Shown here piece after piece: positions 43,626 to 54,480 of a stretch of 64,000 nt of DNA; the first letter of the stretch is position 1, and every line of letters starts with the position of its first letter. The stretch lies in the NCBI GenBank assembly GCA_023101885.1, contig JALPQD010000918.1, forward strand, positions 62,001-126,000, read 5' to 3'. The DNA comes from Typhlomys cinereus. Taxonomy: Eukaryota > Chordata > Mammalia > Rodentia > Platacanthomyidae. The notes under the pieces are model-generated. The model made no database searches, was not told where the DNA came from, and saw nothing but the letters and a program-made list of their open reading frames with translations. The position numbers and the translations under genes were made by a program.

Positions 43626-43925
43626 GTGCTCATATTTTGTAGTATGTATTTGTAAGTTACCTATAACTTACAATTACATAGATTGTCCATAGTATTTTAA
43701 GGTTATTAAGTTGTTTTACAGAAATAGTCTTCTTTTCTCTACATATATGTATGTGTGTGTGTGTGTGTGTTGTTCTTGACTGTTTCATACATCAACACAA
43801 TAAATTTAAGACATTTTCACTCCAAATTAGTAGCCTTCATTTCTGTGATTCCATCAAAGGCAGGAATCAATTCAAGTTCAGAGACCTAAATTCATTTGTT
43901 CACGATTACTCAGCAAACATATGGT
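43626..43925. other. Gene-free interval
   Basis: AT-rich with a short (TG)n at 43750-43770. Nothing else seen. Confidence 0.4.
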
Positions 43926-43929
43926 GGGC

Positions 43930-44200
43930 TCTGGGCCTGGGGAGATGGCTCAGTTGGCAAAGTGTTTGCCACTCGAGTGTGAGGACCAAGCTTGGACCCC
44001 TAGCACCCATATAAAAGATGGCACTGATGCATGCACTCCTAATCCCAGTGCTGGGTAGACAGATAACAGAGATTCCTGGGATTTGCCTGGCCAGCCAATC
44101 TAGTCAAATCTGCAATTTTCAGGTTCAGTGAAAGACCCTGTTTCAAAAAGTAAGGTAGAGACTGACAAAGGAAAACTTCCAGGTTGACCTCTAACTTCCA
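43930..44200 (+). repeat. ID-B1 dimeric SINE (B4-like)
   Basis: 'gggcctggggagatggctcag' head, 'catgcactcctaatcccagtgctgggtag' B1 part, and 'gaccctgtttcaaaaagtaagg' end, followed by the CA-rich tract. Confidence 0.82.
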
Positions 44201-44204
44201 TATG

Positions 44205-44785
44205 CTAAAACACACATGCATGCACACATACATATGCATGTACATCTGCTCACACACACATATATATGCACATGTAATGCATCTGTATGCACACATGCAC
44301 ATGTACAAATATACCACATACATAGACCTGGGTATATATACACATATCACATACACAGTCATATACATTTGTACATGCATGCAATACATACATGTCCATG
44401 TATGAGCATATTTATACACAGACCACTCACAAATGCACATGCATTGTACACATATCACACACACATATTCATGTGCATATATATATGTACCACCCATAAA
44501 CACACACATATACATATACACCATGAATGTTCACACATACATCACACACATGCATGTGCATCTGTACAAATAACCTCCACATGCTTGTATATCTGTACAC
44601 ACATATCACACTCGTGCATGCACATTTATCTGTGCACACATATCATACACATTTGTGTGCATCTATATACACATATACCACATATAAATACATATGTATG
44701 CATGCATACATCATACGTGTGTCTAGATACATAACTTCCACATATATGTTTATCTGTACACACATACCACACATTCGTTTGACAT
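44205..44785. repeat. ACACATATCACA-rich minisatellite tract, left part
   Basis: About 20 irregular units of 25-35 bases built on 'catgtgcatctgtacacacatatcaca'. Related sequence resumes at 45095-45330, so the LTR-like element at 44775-45095 appears to have split one tract. Confidence 0.8.
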
Positions 44786-45095
44786 GGTTTGAAATGTGAG
44801 TTGTCCTCAAAGGCTCATGTGTAGTCCTTAGCTGTTGTCAGTGTTAGGAGGTGGAGCCTTGCTGAAGGAAGTCACATCACAGAGTGGGCCTTGAGGTTGG
44901 TTACTCCTGCCGTGCTTCCACTAGAAGTCTGTTCTTGTAGCCTGCAGTTTTGCTTTCTCAGTCTCTATGATATCTGCAATTACCTGAGCCACCCCCAGCT
45001 TCTGCCAGCCGTGCCCTTTCTGCCAAAATGGACTGTATCTCCCCTCTGGAATCATAAGCCAAATAAACCTCCCTTTTTCCCTTAAGCCAGTTGTA
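44775..45095 (+). mobile_element. Solo LTR-like element (ERVL-MaLR type)
   Basis: 'acatggtttgaaatgtgagttgtcc' start, 'gttaggaggtggagcct' middle, and 'aagccaaataaacctcc' near the end (poly(A) signal) follow the layout of MaLR LTRs. No internal region or coding sequence is attached. Confidence 0.6.
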
Positions 45096-45330
45096 TATAC
45101 ACACATACAAATTTGTAACTACATAGCACACGCACATGCATGTGCATCTGTACACACATACTACACTTACATATGCAAGAATATCTGTGCAGATGTACAC
45201 AACATACCCAGGCATGTGTACACATATATAACACACATGCATGTGCACCCGTACACTCATACACTCTAATGATACATACACATGTACACATGTAAACTGC
45301 ACACACACATACACATACAACGTAGGCTCT
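45096..45330. repeat. ACACATATCACA-rich minisatellite tract, right part
   Basis: Continues the unit structure of 44205-44785. Confidence 0.75.
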
Positions 45331-45499
45331 GCCAGTCTTGGGTTCCCACCCACAGAACCACACTGTGTAATGTGGAAGATATAATCCCTGAGAGGGGCAA
45401 CAGGGAACATGGTGAAGTTGGTAATATGTGGTATGATGATCTGGGTTTGCTGAGCCTTGGCACATGCTCTAGGCTCTTGATTTGAGCCATTTTTAAAAA

Positions 45500-45562
45500 T
45501 ATTTAGTTTATTTACTTGAGAGGAAAGGAAGAAGAGAGAAGGCGGGAGGGAGGGGAGAGGGG

Positions 45563-45612
<50 letters not shown>

Positions 45613-45712
45613 AAATGCACATGGATGCCAGTCAGAGGCCAATTCTCAGAATCCAGTCTCTCCTTCCACCATGTGGGCTTCCAGGAATTGAACTCAGGTT
45701 GTCAGGTATGTA
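45500..45712 (-). repeat. SINE (S3 type) with (GA)n tail at SYCN copy B promoter
   Basis: Antisense copy with a (GA)n tail at about 45556-45611 and 'accatgtgggcttccaggaattgaactcagg'. It ends about 70 bases before the ATG of SYCN copy B, exactly where similarity to unit A begins. Confidence 0.75.
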
Positions 45713-45746
45713 GGCTGGCGTCGTTCCTTCCCATGGGGTCAGACAC

Positions 45747-45753
45747 ATAAATA
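45747..45753 (+). promoter_or_regulatory. TATA box of SYCN copy B
   Basis: ATAAATA, 36 bases before the ATG, at the same place as in copy A. Sequence upstream of about -70 is replaced by an S3 SINE. Confidence 0.6.
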
Positions 45754-45782
45754 CGTGCCAGGACACAGCCAACGGTGTCACC

Positions 45783-46926
45783 ATGTCCGTGCTGTGTCCA
45801 CTACTGCTGGCCCTGACCCTTGTGGCCATCCCCAGTGCCCACAGCACCTGCCCTGGTGCCTGCTGACCTGAGAGACAGTCATGGGGGAGTCATGTGCGCC
45901 AAACTTTATGAGGAGAACGACGTCTACTATGAGAACTGCTGCAGAGGCGCCGAGCTGTCTATAAAGCCCAACTCCGACCTGCCCTACCTGCCCACTGGTT
46001 GGGCCAACAAGGCATCTTCGCTGGTGGTAGTGCAGCGCTGTGAGCTGACCGTGTGGTCCCTCCCTGGCAAGGGCGGCAGGAAGCAAAAATTCACTGCAGG
46101 TAGCTACCCCCGCCTGGAGGAATACCAGCGGGGTCTCTTCTTCAACTGGGCCAATGCCATCTCTGGACTCTACTGCAAGTATGTCCCAGGGGCCCTCTGG
46201 CCAAAGCTCTGGACCCCACCTCCTGACTTAACTACCCAAACATAAGACTTTTCTAGAGTCCCGAGACCCCACACACACACCCAATTCATACCAGGAAAAG
46301 CAGACACCCTAGAAACAGTTCCTGAAGGCCTCCTCTCTGAATGCACCCTAAAAACTGGTCCTCCTATCTCCTTCTTTAACTGTCTGTATGTCCAGGGAGG
46401 GGCTGTCAGGCCTGAGAATGGGAACTCATTGGTTCCTTCACTTTGGATATCCCAAATCCAAAGTCAGTCTCCCATCCAAGACTACTGAATCCGAAAACCC
46501 CAGACTGAGCTTTAAGATCCCTGGACTTTACAAATCTCAGCCCTCAAGGACCCAGGCCCAGGCATAGCCCCCCCCCCAAGTCTAGCTCAGCCCTCAGTTC
46601 CCCACCTCCTATACTCTCTGTCTAGATCAACCTCAGGCCCACAACTAGTCCCAGTAGCTCCAGCCCCAACCCTGGAGGGTCCCAAGTCTAGCCTGCACAG
46701 GTCCCCAAGTTCCCAGGCCCCGCCATCCAATCACCACACCATCTCAGACCAGTCCCAACCACACACATCCCAAGAACCTCCCAACCTGAAACCCTCCCAG
46801 ACCAAGACCCCAGACTCCTGAACTGGGAAACTAGAGACCCCCTCCTCTGACCTCACCCTACCCTGGAACACTGCATCTCTGGCGCCCTCTGATGGTAATT
46901 CTTGTTTATGCTACAGATGTTCTTGA
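45783..46926 (+). pseudogene. SYCN: Syncollin copy B with 1-base insertion in exon 1
   Basis: Second syncollin copy. Exon 1 is 45783-46178 (donor GTATGT); exon 2 is 46917-46926 (acceptor ACAG), giving the C-terminus LYCKCS-stop, very like human LYCRCS. The signal peptide is readable ([20 protein letters not shown]), but the frame meets TGA 27 codons in because of one extra base near 45850-45856 (CCTGGTGCCTG, against CCCTTGCCTG in copy A). Exons total 406 bases, one more than the expected 405. Beyond the insertion the frame is clean: [67 protein letters not shown]. It is more diverged from human than copy A (EENDV for [14 protein letters not shown] for GILGDWSNA). All cysteines are kept, so decay is recent or the indel is an error. 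Confidence 0.83.
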
Positions 46927-47046
46927 AGTCTTGGAGGTTGTCTGTCAACCAGGACCCCCACAATGCAGCTTTCCCTGGGGGCTGCCACCTGCTCCAAGAC
47001 CCAGGAGTAGTGAGTGCTCCCCTGCCTGCCACTTCTGCTTTCCTGA

Positions 47047-47052
47047 AATACA
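47047..47052 (+). terminator. Variant poly(A) signal of SYCN copy B
   Basis: AATACA with downstream TG-rich sequence, conserved with copy A. Confidence 0.45.
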
Positions 47053-47394
47053 GCCCTTGTGAAGCTGTGCCTGTCTGCTTGTTAGTGGGAGAAGTGTGTG
47101 TGCCGGGGTCTGTTCTGGTTCTGTTCAAGTGCAGGGCAATGCTCAGGGCTGAGGACGCAGCCATGGATTCTGACGTGGGGCTAGGGGTGCACAAAAACAC
47201 ATACTTGGCATGGGATAGTATTACTGGTTGCAGGCTAGACATTCAAATGCTTCCTATGCCTTAATCCTTAGCTTCCCGGAGAGCTATAGAACCTCACCAG
47301 TCCAGCCTGGAACAGCTGGCAACCTTTGGAGGCATTCTAGGCTAGTGCTGGGAGCTTGAGTGTTACAATTTTTTTTTACTTCTTTTTGGCTTGG

Positions 47395-47640
47395 GGAGAT
47401 GTTTATGAAGTCCTGGGAATTGAACCCAGGGCCTTGTACATGCTAGGAAGGTGCTGTACCACTGAACTCACATGCCTAGCTCCTCATTGCGGGATTCTAG
47501 GCAGATGCTTTGAGCCATGCACAAGCCCCGCACTGGTAGATTCTAGGCAAGATCTTTACCATTCAGCCACACCCTAGCCCCTCACTGGTAGAATCTAGGC
47601 AGCCCCTCTACTTCTGAGCTGCGCTTCCTCGCTTCTTTTC
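47395..47640 (-). repeat. Half-ID units in unit B
   Basis: About four ID-like antisense units, orthologous to 40740-40895 in unit A but with more units, so unit number changed after the duplication. Confidence 0.65.
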
Positions 47641-48594
47641 AATTTTTACGTTGAGATGCAGACTCACTAATTCGCCCAGGCAGGTCTTGAACTTGTGATC
47701 CTCCCGTCTCAACCTTCAAAGTAGCTGGGATCGCAGACCTGGCTCTTTGGTGACTCTTTACTTTTAACCACCTCTTCATAGGTCTCTATACAGGCTGCCA
47801 TCCCTCCCATGAGACCCCTTAATGGCTTATCTGACTTTGGAGACTCTGGGGAAACTGGAAGCACTGGAGCAGCAGGGGAGGGGGGCATGTGTGGGCACAG
47901 ATGGGCAGGAGTTCACAGTAGGATGGGTTAGGGGCTGGACGGGGATTCGGGGGAGTCTGAGAATTAAGAGAAGTCAGCATGGACATTTCAAAGTACTCAG
48001 TGAGGGCTGGAAAGAGACCAGAAGTCAACCTGGATGGGCTGGTGGAGACCTGTAATCCACCTACTCAGAATTTGAATGTTCAATACCAGCCTGGGCTACA
48101 CAGTAAGTTCAAAGCCAGCCTAGACCACTTAGATAGAAACCTGTCCCAAAATTTCAATAAGGGTGGGCAAGATAGCTTGGTGGGTAAAGGTGCTTGCCCC
48201 CCAACCCAAGGACCTGAATTTGATCCTCTGAACCCACATGGTAGAAGGAGAGAACCCACTTCTGAAAGTTGATCTCTGAACTCTTCGAGTGATCTGTGAA
48301 ACAGGAATTCGTCATAAACTTACACACATATACATTCTGTCAATGTAAAAAATTAAATAAGCAAAATGAGGGCTAGAACTATATAGTTCAGTGATAGAGT
48401 CCTTATCTAGTGTTCAGAGAACCAGGGTCTGATTCCTAGCACCGGAAAAAAAAAAGAGCAGAGATTTAAGGTCATTGCAAAGAATCTAGGGGTCATGGAC
48501 GACCAATGATTGGTTGCGTGAATGGAAACGAATTTGAAATGAGAGAGTTTTAAGAAACTAAACCCAGAAAGCACTCGGCCTCCGTGGCACTGTG

Positions 48595-48600
48595 TTTATT
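48595..48600 (-). terminator. Poly(A) signal of NCCRP1
   Basis: TTTATT on the plus strand gives AATAAA on the minus strand, about 325 bases past the NCCRP1 stop. It is kept in unit A at 41890-41895. Confidence 0.65.
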
Positions 48601-48924
48601 CATATTCGTGCTACAGAGGCTGATTGAGCACTTCTGCGTGGCAAGCACGGAGGTTCTAAGAAGTCGCCCTGCCTGGGTCCGCAGATCCGGAGATGTGTGT
48701 GTGTGGGGATGTGTCAAAGGGAAGCCCAAGGGCCAGGCAAGATGGGGACCTGGGCAGGAAGACAAGCAGGAGGAGGTTGGGAGTGGGGCAGGGTGTGCAC
48801 TGTGGGGAGAAGGAACCAGGGGCTAAGGCATTGGCGAGGAGCCAAAGGGTCAGGAAGCACTAAGCATCACGGGAGGTGCAAAGGTCACAGAAACTTCTGT
48901 GGCCTGGGGAAGACTCCGAGCACC

Positions 48925-49412
48925 TCACTCCCTGAGCTGCACAGACACGGAGGAGTCGGTCACCCTTGTCCGCCGCAGCCCCCCACGCTCCATGCGGTTC
49001 TTGACCTTGTGCTGGAAGTGGACGAAGCGCACGCCCGGACCATACTGGCGGAACACGTGGGACACCTATGAGGACCCAGGGTTAGAAGTGAATGTCCAGG
49101 AGGCTCCACCGGCCTGCCGTCCTCCCTCTTCCCTGTCAGGCCCTGGGGAAGGAACGATGGTTCTAGCAGGGTGTCTCACCTGGACCCAGCCGCCCCCATG
49201 GCCTCTCCCGCTGGTCCTGGGAGCCACGTGGTGCTGGGCGATGACCGTGCGCCGATCAGCTGCCAGCAGCCAGACATGCAACTCATAGACGCACTGGTCC
49301 AGACGACTGTCTTCAAACCTGGCAGACGATCAGGTCTTCGTTGTCTCCACAGTCTCAACATCCTAGCCCCACGGCCTCATCCCCAGACCCTCATGCCCAC
49401 ATGCCAATCAAT

Positions 49413-49460
<48 letters not shown>

Positions 49461-52113
49461 CTTTGTGTCCAGACTCTCAACCCTAGCACAGCAGGGAACA
49501 TGGCAGTCCCTACCTCTGGGGTCCACTCTTACGTGGGGAAGTAGATACCTCATGAGCCGTGATGGACATATATGCAAGTGGGCGGGGCATGGAGAGAGTC
49601 AGGAAGGGATGGGGAGGCACAGGGTCGGGACAAGATAAGAGTGCAGGGAAGGATCAGGAAAGGGATAAAGTACAAGTAGAGTGTGTTAGAAGGACAGGGT
49701 AGAAGCAGAGGGTTGATGTAAGATTGAGGTTCAGGCAGATGGTTCAGATAAGAAGGCAGTTTGGGCCCCGGGTGAGGGTGGGAAGGGATGCATGCATAGA
49801 GTTGGGGTAGAAAGAGGTGCAGGCAGAGTGTTGGGGGTGAGATGGGGTGCAAGCAAATGGTTGAAAGTGAAGTGGGAATAGGAAGAGGTCAAGGGTGCAG
49901 GCAGAAGGTTGGGGTGGGACTGTGGTGCAGGTAGAAGGTTGAGATGGAAAGGGGGTGCGGGCAGAATTTTGGAGTCGGATTGGAAAGTCCAAGGCATAGG
50001 AGCAAATTCACATGATCCTGGTGGGGCTGATGAGCCCTGACTGACTGGCCCCTTGCAAGGAGGAGGAATGTGTCTGAGGAGTCAGACAGGCCAACAGGAG
50101 CAAAGACACAGCCCCAGAGGGGGCCACCTCTCCGAGCTGAGTTGAAAGATGCAGCAGATGAAGAGCAGAGCACCAAAGGGTGTTGGGGAGGGGCTCAGGG
50201 CTCTGGGGGAAACCTGGGTGGCCAACTTCAGGTAGGGGGTGGGTGGGCCACACACCAGTCCATGACGGTGATGTCTGGCTGCTCATCATCCAATAGCTCC
50301 TCCCACAGCTTCTTGGCCAGCAGGTTCACGCACTGCTCCTTCACAGTCCAGCTGAAAAGAAAAGAGGGCAGGAATGGGAGCTGGGCACCCACCCACAATC
50401 CCAGGGTGTCCCAGGGAGCAGGAGACTGGTCACAGGACTCTCCTGACAGCAGGACACTTACAACACATGCAAGTGCCTGATGATTTCATCTGGAAGGAAA
50501 CCCCAGAAGACCCAGCACTCCGTATTCTTTGTTGTAGACGAAAGGCCAATGCTTAGGATGGAGACTGGGGGCAGGGCACTGGTGGCAACTGGAATCTTAT
50601 TTCAGGACAGCGAGGCAGAGGGGTGAAAGGTCAAGCAAGGCCTGTCCCGCTATAGAGTAAGTCTAGGGCCAGCCAGAGTAACTTAGTGAAACCCCATCTC
50701 AAAATAAAAAGAAAAGAGTTTGGGGTGTGGCTCAGTGGTATTGCACCTGCCTAGAATGCAGCAGTGAAGGGCTGAGGGTGTGGCTCAGTAGCAGAGCCCT
50801 TGCTGGCATGAGTGTCATTGAATTCAATCCCCGGCACCCAGGATCTAGCAGCAAGAGAGCCCCTGAACCAGTGAATCGCACCTCTCCTCCGCTATACACG
50901 CGCTGGGCTAGATTGATCAGAATTGGCATCTTGGCCTCGAGGTAACTTTATCTTTCTCCAAACGAGCTTGAGACAAGAATCCTAGCCGCTGTTTATTGAA
51001 CACCTAGCATGAGACTGCCCGACCTCACTGGCCCCACACTCTTAAGACCACCCCTATTCTTAGAAAGCAGGGAATGGACCCAGAGAGGCCAAGTCAGTGT
51101 CTGCAGGCGCCGCAGCAAAGGAGGCTGAGGAGAGAATGACGAGCACCCCGCACCCCCGCTGCCACTCACCTGAAGCCCCCTGGGAGATTCTCCATTGAGA
51201 TGTACCATCCGTGGAAATTACCTAGCCAGTGCAGAGGACGGAAGGGCTGGTGACGACAGGATTCCCTCCCCATCACATCCCTCAACCACCTTCCCGCGGG
51301 AACAGCCCCCAGCACTTACCCAACTCTTTCAGGGGTTTCCGGGTGGGACCCGTAGGGGGCGCCGGCTGGTAAATATTGATGCCTAAAACACACACATGAA
51401 CAGAGCCTTAGATCAGGGCCCCGCCCCCTTCTCCCCACTCCTTGGGCTGCACTGGAAGGGCAGGAGCCCCAGCCCCCGCGGACCAGCCTGGCCGGGACTA
51501 CTTAATGAGTCAGGGCCGGGGGAGAAGGACGGTGATGGTGGGCGGTTGTGAGTTTCTAGAACTCTGGGAGGAATCCAGAGAAACAGACAGAAATTGAGAG
51601 AGGGGAGAGAGCGAGGGGCACTGACGAAGACAGAGGGGGCAAAGTAGGTAAGATCACAGAAAGGGAGGTGGAAAGGGATGCAGAGAATTGAAGAGCGAGA
51701 GACACAAAGAGCCAGGCGTTAACTAGGAAACACAAGGAAAGATGCAGAGACAGACGGTCTGAGTGGCGCGCTCAGCGGACCCGGGCGGCGTCCCCACCTT
51801 CGGGGTTCGGGGAGCTGAGCAGGTTGCGGTAGAGCGGCCTCTCCAGGTACAGCAGTTTCCAGCTGAGACTCGGAGGCAGCTCCAGCTTCCCGCTCAGCGG
51901 CCCCCATTCCTCCACCAGCAGCTGGCGCGCTTCTACCTCCGTGGGCGCTTCGGGGTGTGCTGGAACCTGGGGGGTGTCCGGGGACGCGGGAGGCCGTGGC
52001 GAAGGTGGCAATGGTGGGGACGGCGGCCGCGGCGGCGGCAGCTCCTCGGAGCTCTGGGGCCCGTCGGCTTCCATCCCGCCGCCGAGTGCGTCTCTGTCCT
52101 GCACCTTCTCCAT
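48925..52113 (-). CDS. NCCRP1: NCCRP1 (FBXO50), F-box-associated domain protein
   Basis: Named after fish nonspecific cytotoxic cell receptor protein 1. In mammals it is an intracellular FBA-domain protein of stratified epithelia related to the glycoprotein-binding FBXO2/FBXO6 group. The coding exons I infer, in order, are 52113-51798, 51382-51320, 51221-51170, 50351-50256, 49318-49180 and 49065-48925. All have GT-AG introns and the joined frame is open for 268 residues (human about 275). The N-terminus MEKVQDRDALGGGMEADGP leads into a proline-rich stretch (residues 26-58), then the FBA domain from about residue 64 with PLYRNLLSSPNPEG, GWYISMENLPGGF, SWTVKEQCVNLL, LWEELLDDEQPDITVMDW, YELHVWLLAADRRTVIAQHH and a C-terminus TDSSVSVQLRE. 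The ATG at 52113 matches the human start; the GTG just upstream does not. It runs tail to tail with SYCN copy B. Its 3' half is inside duplication unit B. Confidence 0.95.
49418..49458. repeat. (CA)n microsatellite in NCCRP1 intron
   Basis: CA run of about 20 units in the intron between exons 4 and 5. Confidence 0.95.
49585..49990. repeat. Degenerate minisatellite in NCCRP1 intron
   Basis: About ten purine-rich units of 35-42 bases built on 'ggtgcaggcagaaggttggg' with variants. It is missing from unit A because of the 1.5-kb deletion there. Confidence 0.75.
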
Positions 52114-52260
52114 CACTTAGTTCTGGGCGACTAGGTCTCGAGTTCTGTAGGGAACCAGGTTAACTGGGGGCGGAGGGGCGGGTCAAGTAGGCGGGCATTT
52201 AAAAGAGGGTGTGTCAGGAGAATGATCTGAGTGGGGAGGAGGCAGGGGGAGAGAGGGGTT
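51700..52260 (-). promoter_or_regulatory. CpG island and promoter of NCCRP1
   Basis: GC- and CpG-rich around exon 1. Upstream on the minus strand lie a GC box (GGGGCGGAGGGGCGGG on the plus strand, 52167-52182) and a TATA-like TTTTAAAT (about 52197-52204), roughly 90 bases before the ATG. Confidence 0.55.
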
Positions 52261-52379
52261 CCTTTTTCTAGCCAGGTGTTTAAGTCCTGAATCAGATTCC
52301 CATTCTCTCAAATAGGTCGGGATCCCCAAGCCCTTCTCTCGCTGATCCAAGACTCCAGACCCTCAAGTTAAACCCACGA

Positions 52380-52505
52380 GTCTAAGCTTAGCCCTTCTCC
52401 TTCAGACCCAGTCCAGATCCAGCCCTCCTCCCTCAGACCAGGGGTCCAGACCTAGCCCTCCTCCCTCAAACCCAGGGGTCCAGACCCCAGCTCTCCTCAA
52501 TTTCC
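52380..52505. repeat. Short tandem repeat of about 35 bases
   Basis: About three units of 'ccctcctccctcagaccaggggtccagac' type upstream of NCCRP1. Confidence 0.7.
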
Positions 52506-53265
52506 CACGGTCCTGTCCCAGTTTCCCAAGGGCTAGATGAGGACCCAGCCTGACCCTGGGCCAGTGGAATGGCAAAGAAGCTAATGCCAGGCTCTGCGCT
52601 CTCTAATGAGTCGCATCCTCCTCGTTAAGGTTGATTGAGGCCCCTTCAAGATCTACCCACCTTCCTCTTCCTCTTCACCTCCAAAGGGTGTGGCAAAGAA
52701 GGGGTTCTAGCTTGTGCCACCGCTTCTGCCCTTTTCTCCTGGGACACACACTCTGCAGACCCTAAACTTTTTTTGACTTGGACGACAAGGTGGGGGAACA
52801 GAGAGGGAGGTTAGGAAGTAGAGATGGTGGCTCAGAAGGGGACCCCACCGGGCTCTGGAGGCAGCAGCCTCTGGCTGGTCCTTTCTGGGTGCCTGCGCCC
52901 CTCCCTAACCTCTTCCTGGGAGTCTGGAGGGAAGGATGGGGGCCTGGCAGAGTCAAGAGCTGGGATGTAAGGAACCGGTCAGGCCAGATACCCTCGGTCA
53001 CTTCCTGTCTGAGGCCTCAGCTCCTACCTGACTGGGTTCAAAAGGGAGATCATTGGAGAAAGCTGCTGCTTGTCAGACAGGCCCCTCCTGCCCTTAAAAC
53101 TCATTTTGCCCTCAACAAAAAAAGAGGACTGACGGGGAATTTACAGGCAAAGTCGGGGTTAGAGTAGTGGGGCCTGATGCCTCCGGTTTCTTTCTCACCA
53201 GGTGGCCTGTGTGGGCTACTGGGTGACTGCTGGATTTTTGCTGTTTGCGTGGTAGTTATCATTGG
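52506..53265. other. NCCRP1 upstream interval, no gene seen
   Basis: GC-rich without CpG density. No supported exon. May hold NCCRP1 enhancer sequence, but no specific element is assignable. Confidence 0.35.
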
Positions 53266-53267
53266 CT

Positions 53268-53400
53268 TTTTTTCTTTTCAACAAGGCCTAGGCTGACCTT
53301 GAATCGAATTTACTATATAACCAAGCAGGACTTGAACTGGTGATCTTCCTGCCTCTAGATCCCAAGTTCTGGGATTATAGGTCTGAACCCTCACCTGCTG
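53268..53400 (-). repeat. Antisense B1-type SINE
   Basis: 'aggcctaggctgaccttgaa', 'ctgcctctagatcccaag' and 'ggattataggtctgaac' in reverse orientation. Confidence 0.75.
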
Positions 53401-53895
53401 CCGGCTTTATCCCTGTGGTTATCACCACTCTCCCAAGTTCCTACATTTTCCACCCTGAATTCCTTCAAGACTCAGGGGAGTAATGCTGGGGAGTATTGCT
53501 CCTGCCCCAATGATGACATGCAGGTCATCCAGAGCTGCCTGCACACCTCATATTGTTTCCAGTTCTTGTAGGTGAAATAATTCATTCTCTCTTCGAGTCC
53601 ACCCCAGGAAATCTACTTTGCTAATGAGAAAAGGGAGGCACAGAGAGATTGAGTGACTCACCCAAGGGTGCACAGCAGGTTTGTGGCTAGTTGGACAGAC
53701 TGTACTCTGGGAGTCACAGATTCAGTACATGAGGACACAGTCTTAAATCAGGAAATATCACCTGGGGCTCACATGATGTGATGTGGTTATATTAATTGCT
53801 ATCTTTTAAAAAATGTTTTACTATGTATTTGTTAGAGAAAGAGACAGAGAGACAGAGAGAGAATGCATGCTATAGTGTACAATGTCCAACTTATT
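53401..53895. other. Gene-free interval
   Basis: Unique-looking. An (AG)n-rich stretch at 53837-53862 precedes the next SINE. Confidence 0.4.
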
Positions 53896-53896
53896 C

Positions 53897-53904
53897 AAGT
53901 GTGT

Positions 53905-53943
<39 letters not shown>

Positions 53944-54480
53944 AGAGGGAACTTAAGTATGTGTGTGCCTATGGAGGCTCAAGGGTGACATCGGAAATCA
54001 GCTTCAATTGCCCTACCTCCTTATTACTTTCTGGGGTTTTCCAAGTTCTGCCTTCCAGGGCCAGAATTACAGGTTGCTGTCCTTTCCACCCAGTATTTTT
54101 TTTTTAAATATTTATTTATTTATTTATTTATTCATTCATTCATTCAATTGTGCGTGTGTGTATGTATGTGTAGAACCACGGGCGAATTCGGGAACTACCA
54201 TGGACCACCTCCACCTCCTCCTTGTTTACTCTGCCCTGGGATTCACAGGCTCCACCCTACCAGGACCAGAAACGCAGGCCGCCCCTGCTTCCGCCCGGAG
54301 TCTATATGTGGGGTCTAGGATCTGAACTCAGGACCTTCTTCCTGCAAGGCAGAGGCTTAACCCCTGAGCCACCTCTCCAGCCCCTCCACCCAGTATTTTT
54401 TATACACAGTCTGGAGATGTGATCTCAGGTCCTTTTGCTTGTGAGACACAGGCTTAACCCCTGATCCTTCTCCCAACCCC
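53897..54480 (-). repeat. B2-like SINE (S2 type) split by an S1 insertion
   Basis: The left part is 53897-54100, with (GT)n at 53899-53940. The right part, 54385-54480, resumes with 'ccacccagtattttttatacacagtctggag'. The 54101-54384 insertion divides it. Confidence 0.85.
54101..54384 (-). repeat. Young SINE (S1 type) with perfect 16-base TSD
   Basis: Flanked by TCCACCCAGTATTTTT at 54085-54100 and 54385-54400. Full-length antisense copy beginning in T-rich and TTTA repeats and ending 'ctgagccacctctccagcccc'. Confidence 0.92.

Larger units (their letters stand above)
45715..50770 (+). repeat. Segmental duplication unit B (SYCN plus NCCRP1)
   Basis: Partner of unit A (39060-42605). Similarity covers the SYCN promoter, exons and intron, the SYCN-NCCRP1 spacer with the same B1 insertions, the NCCRP1 3' UTR, exon 4 and adjacent intron to about 50770. 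By eye the units differ at roughly 10-20 percent of positions in noncoding sequence, so the event is not very recent. Confidence 0.88.

Noticed and set aside
44775..45095. Complete endogenous retrovirus
   Set aside because: Only one LTR-like block is present; no gag, pol or env sequence or second LTR is nearby.
51763..52134. Plus-strand 123-codon frame over NCCRP1 exon 1
   Set aside because: GC-rich shadow of the proline-rich NCCRP1 N-terminus on the other strand.
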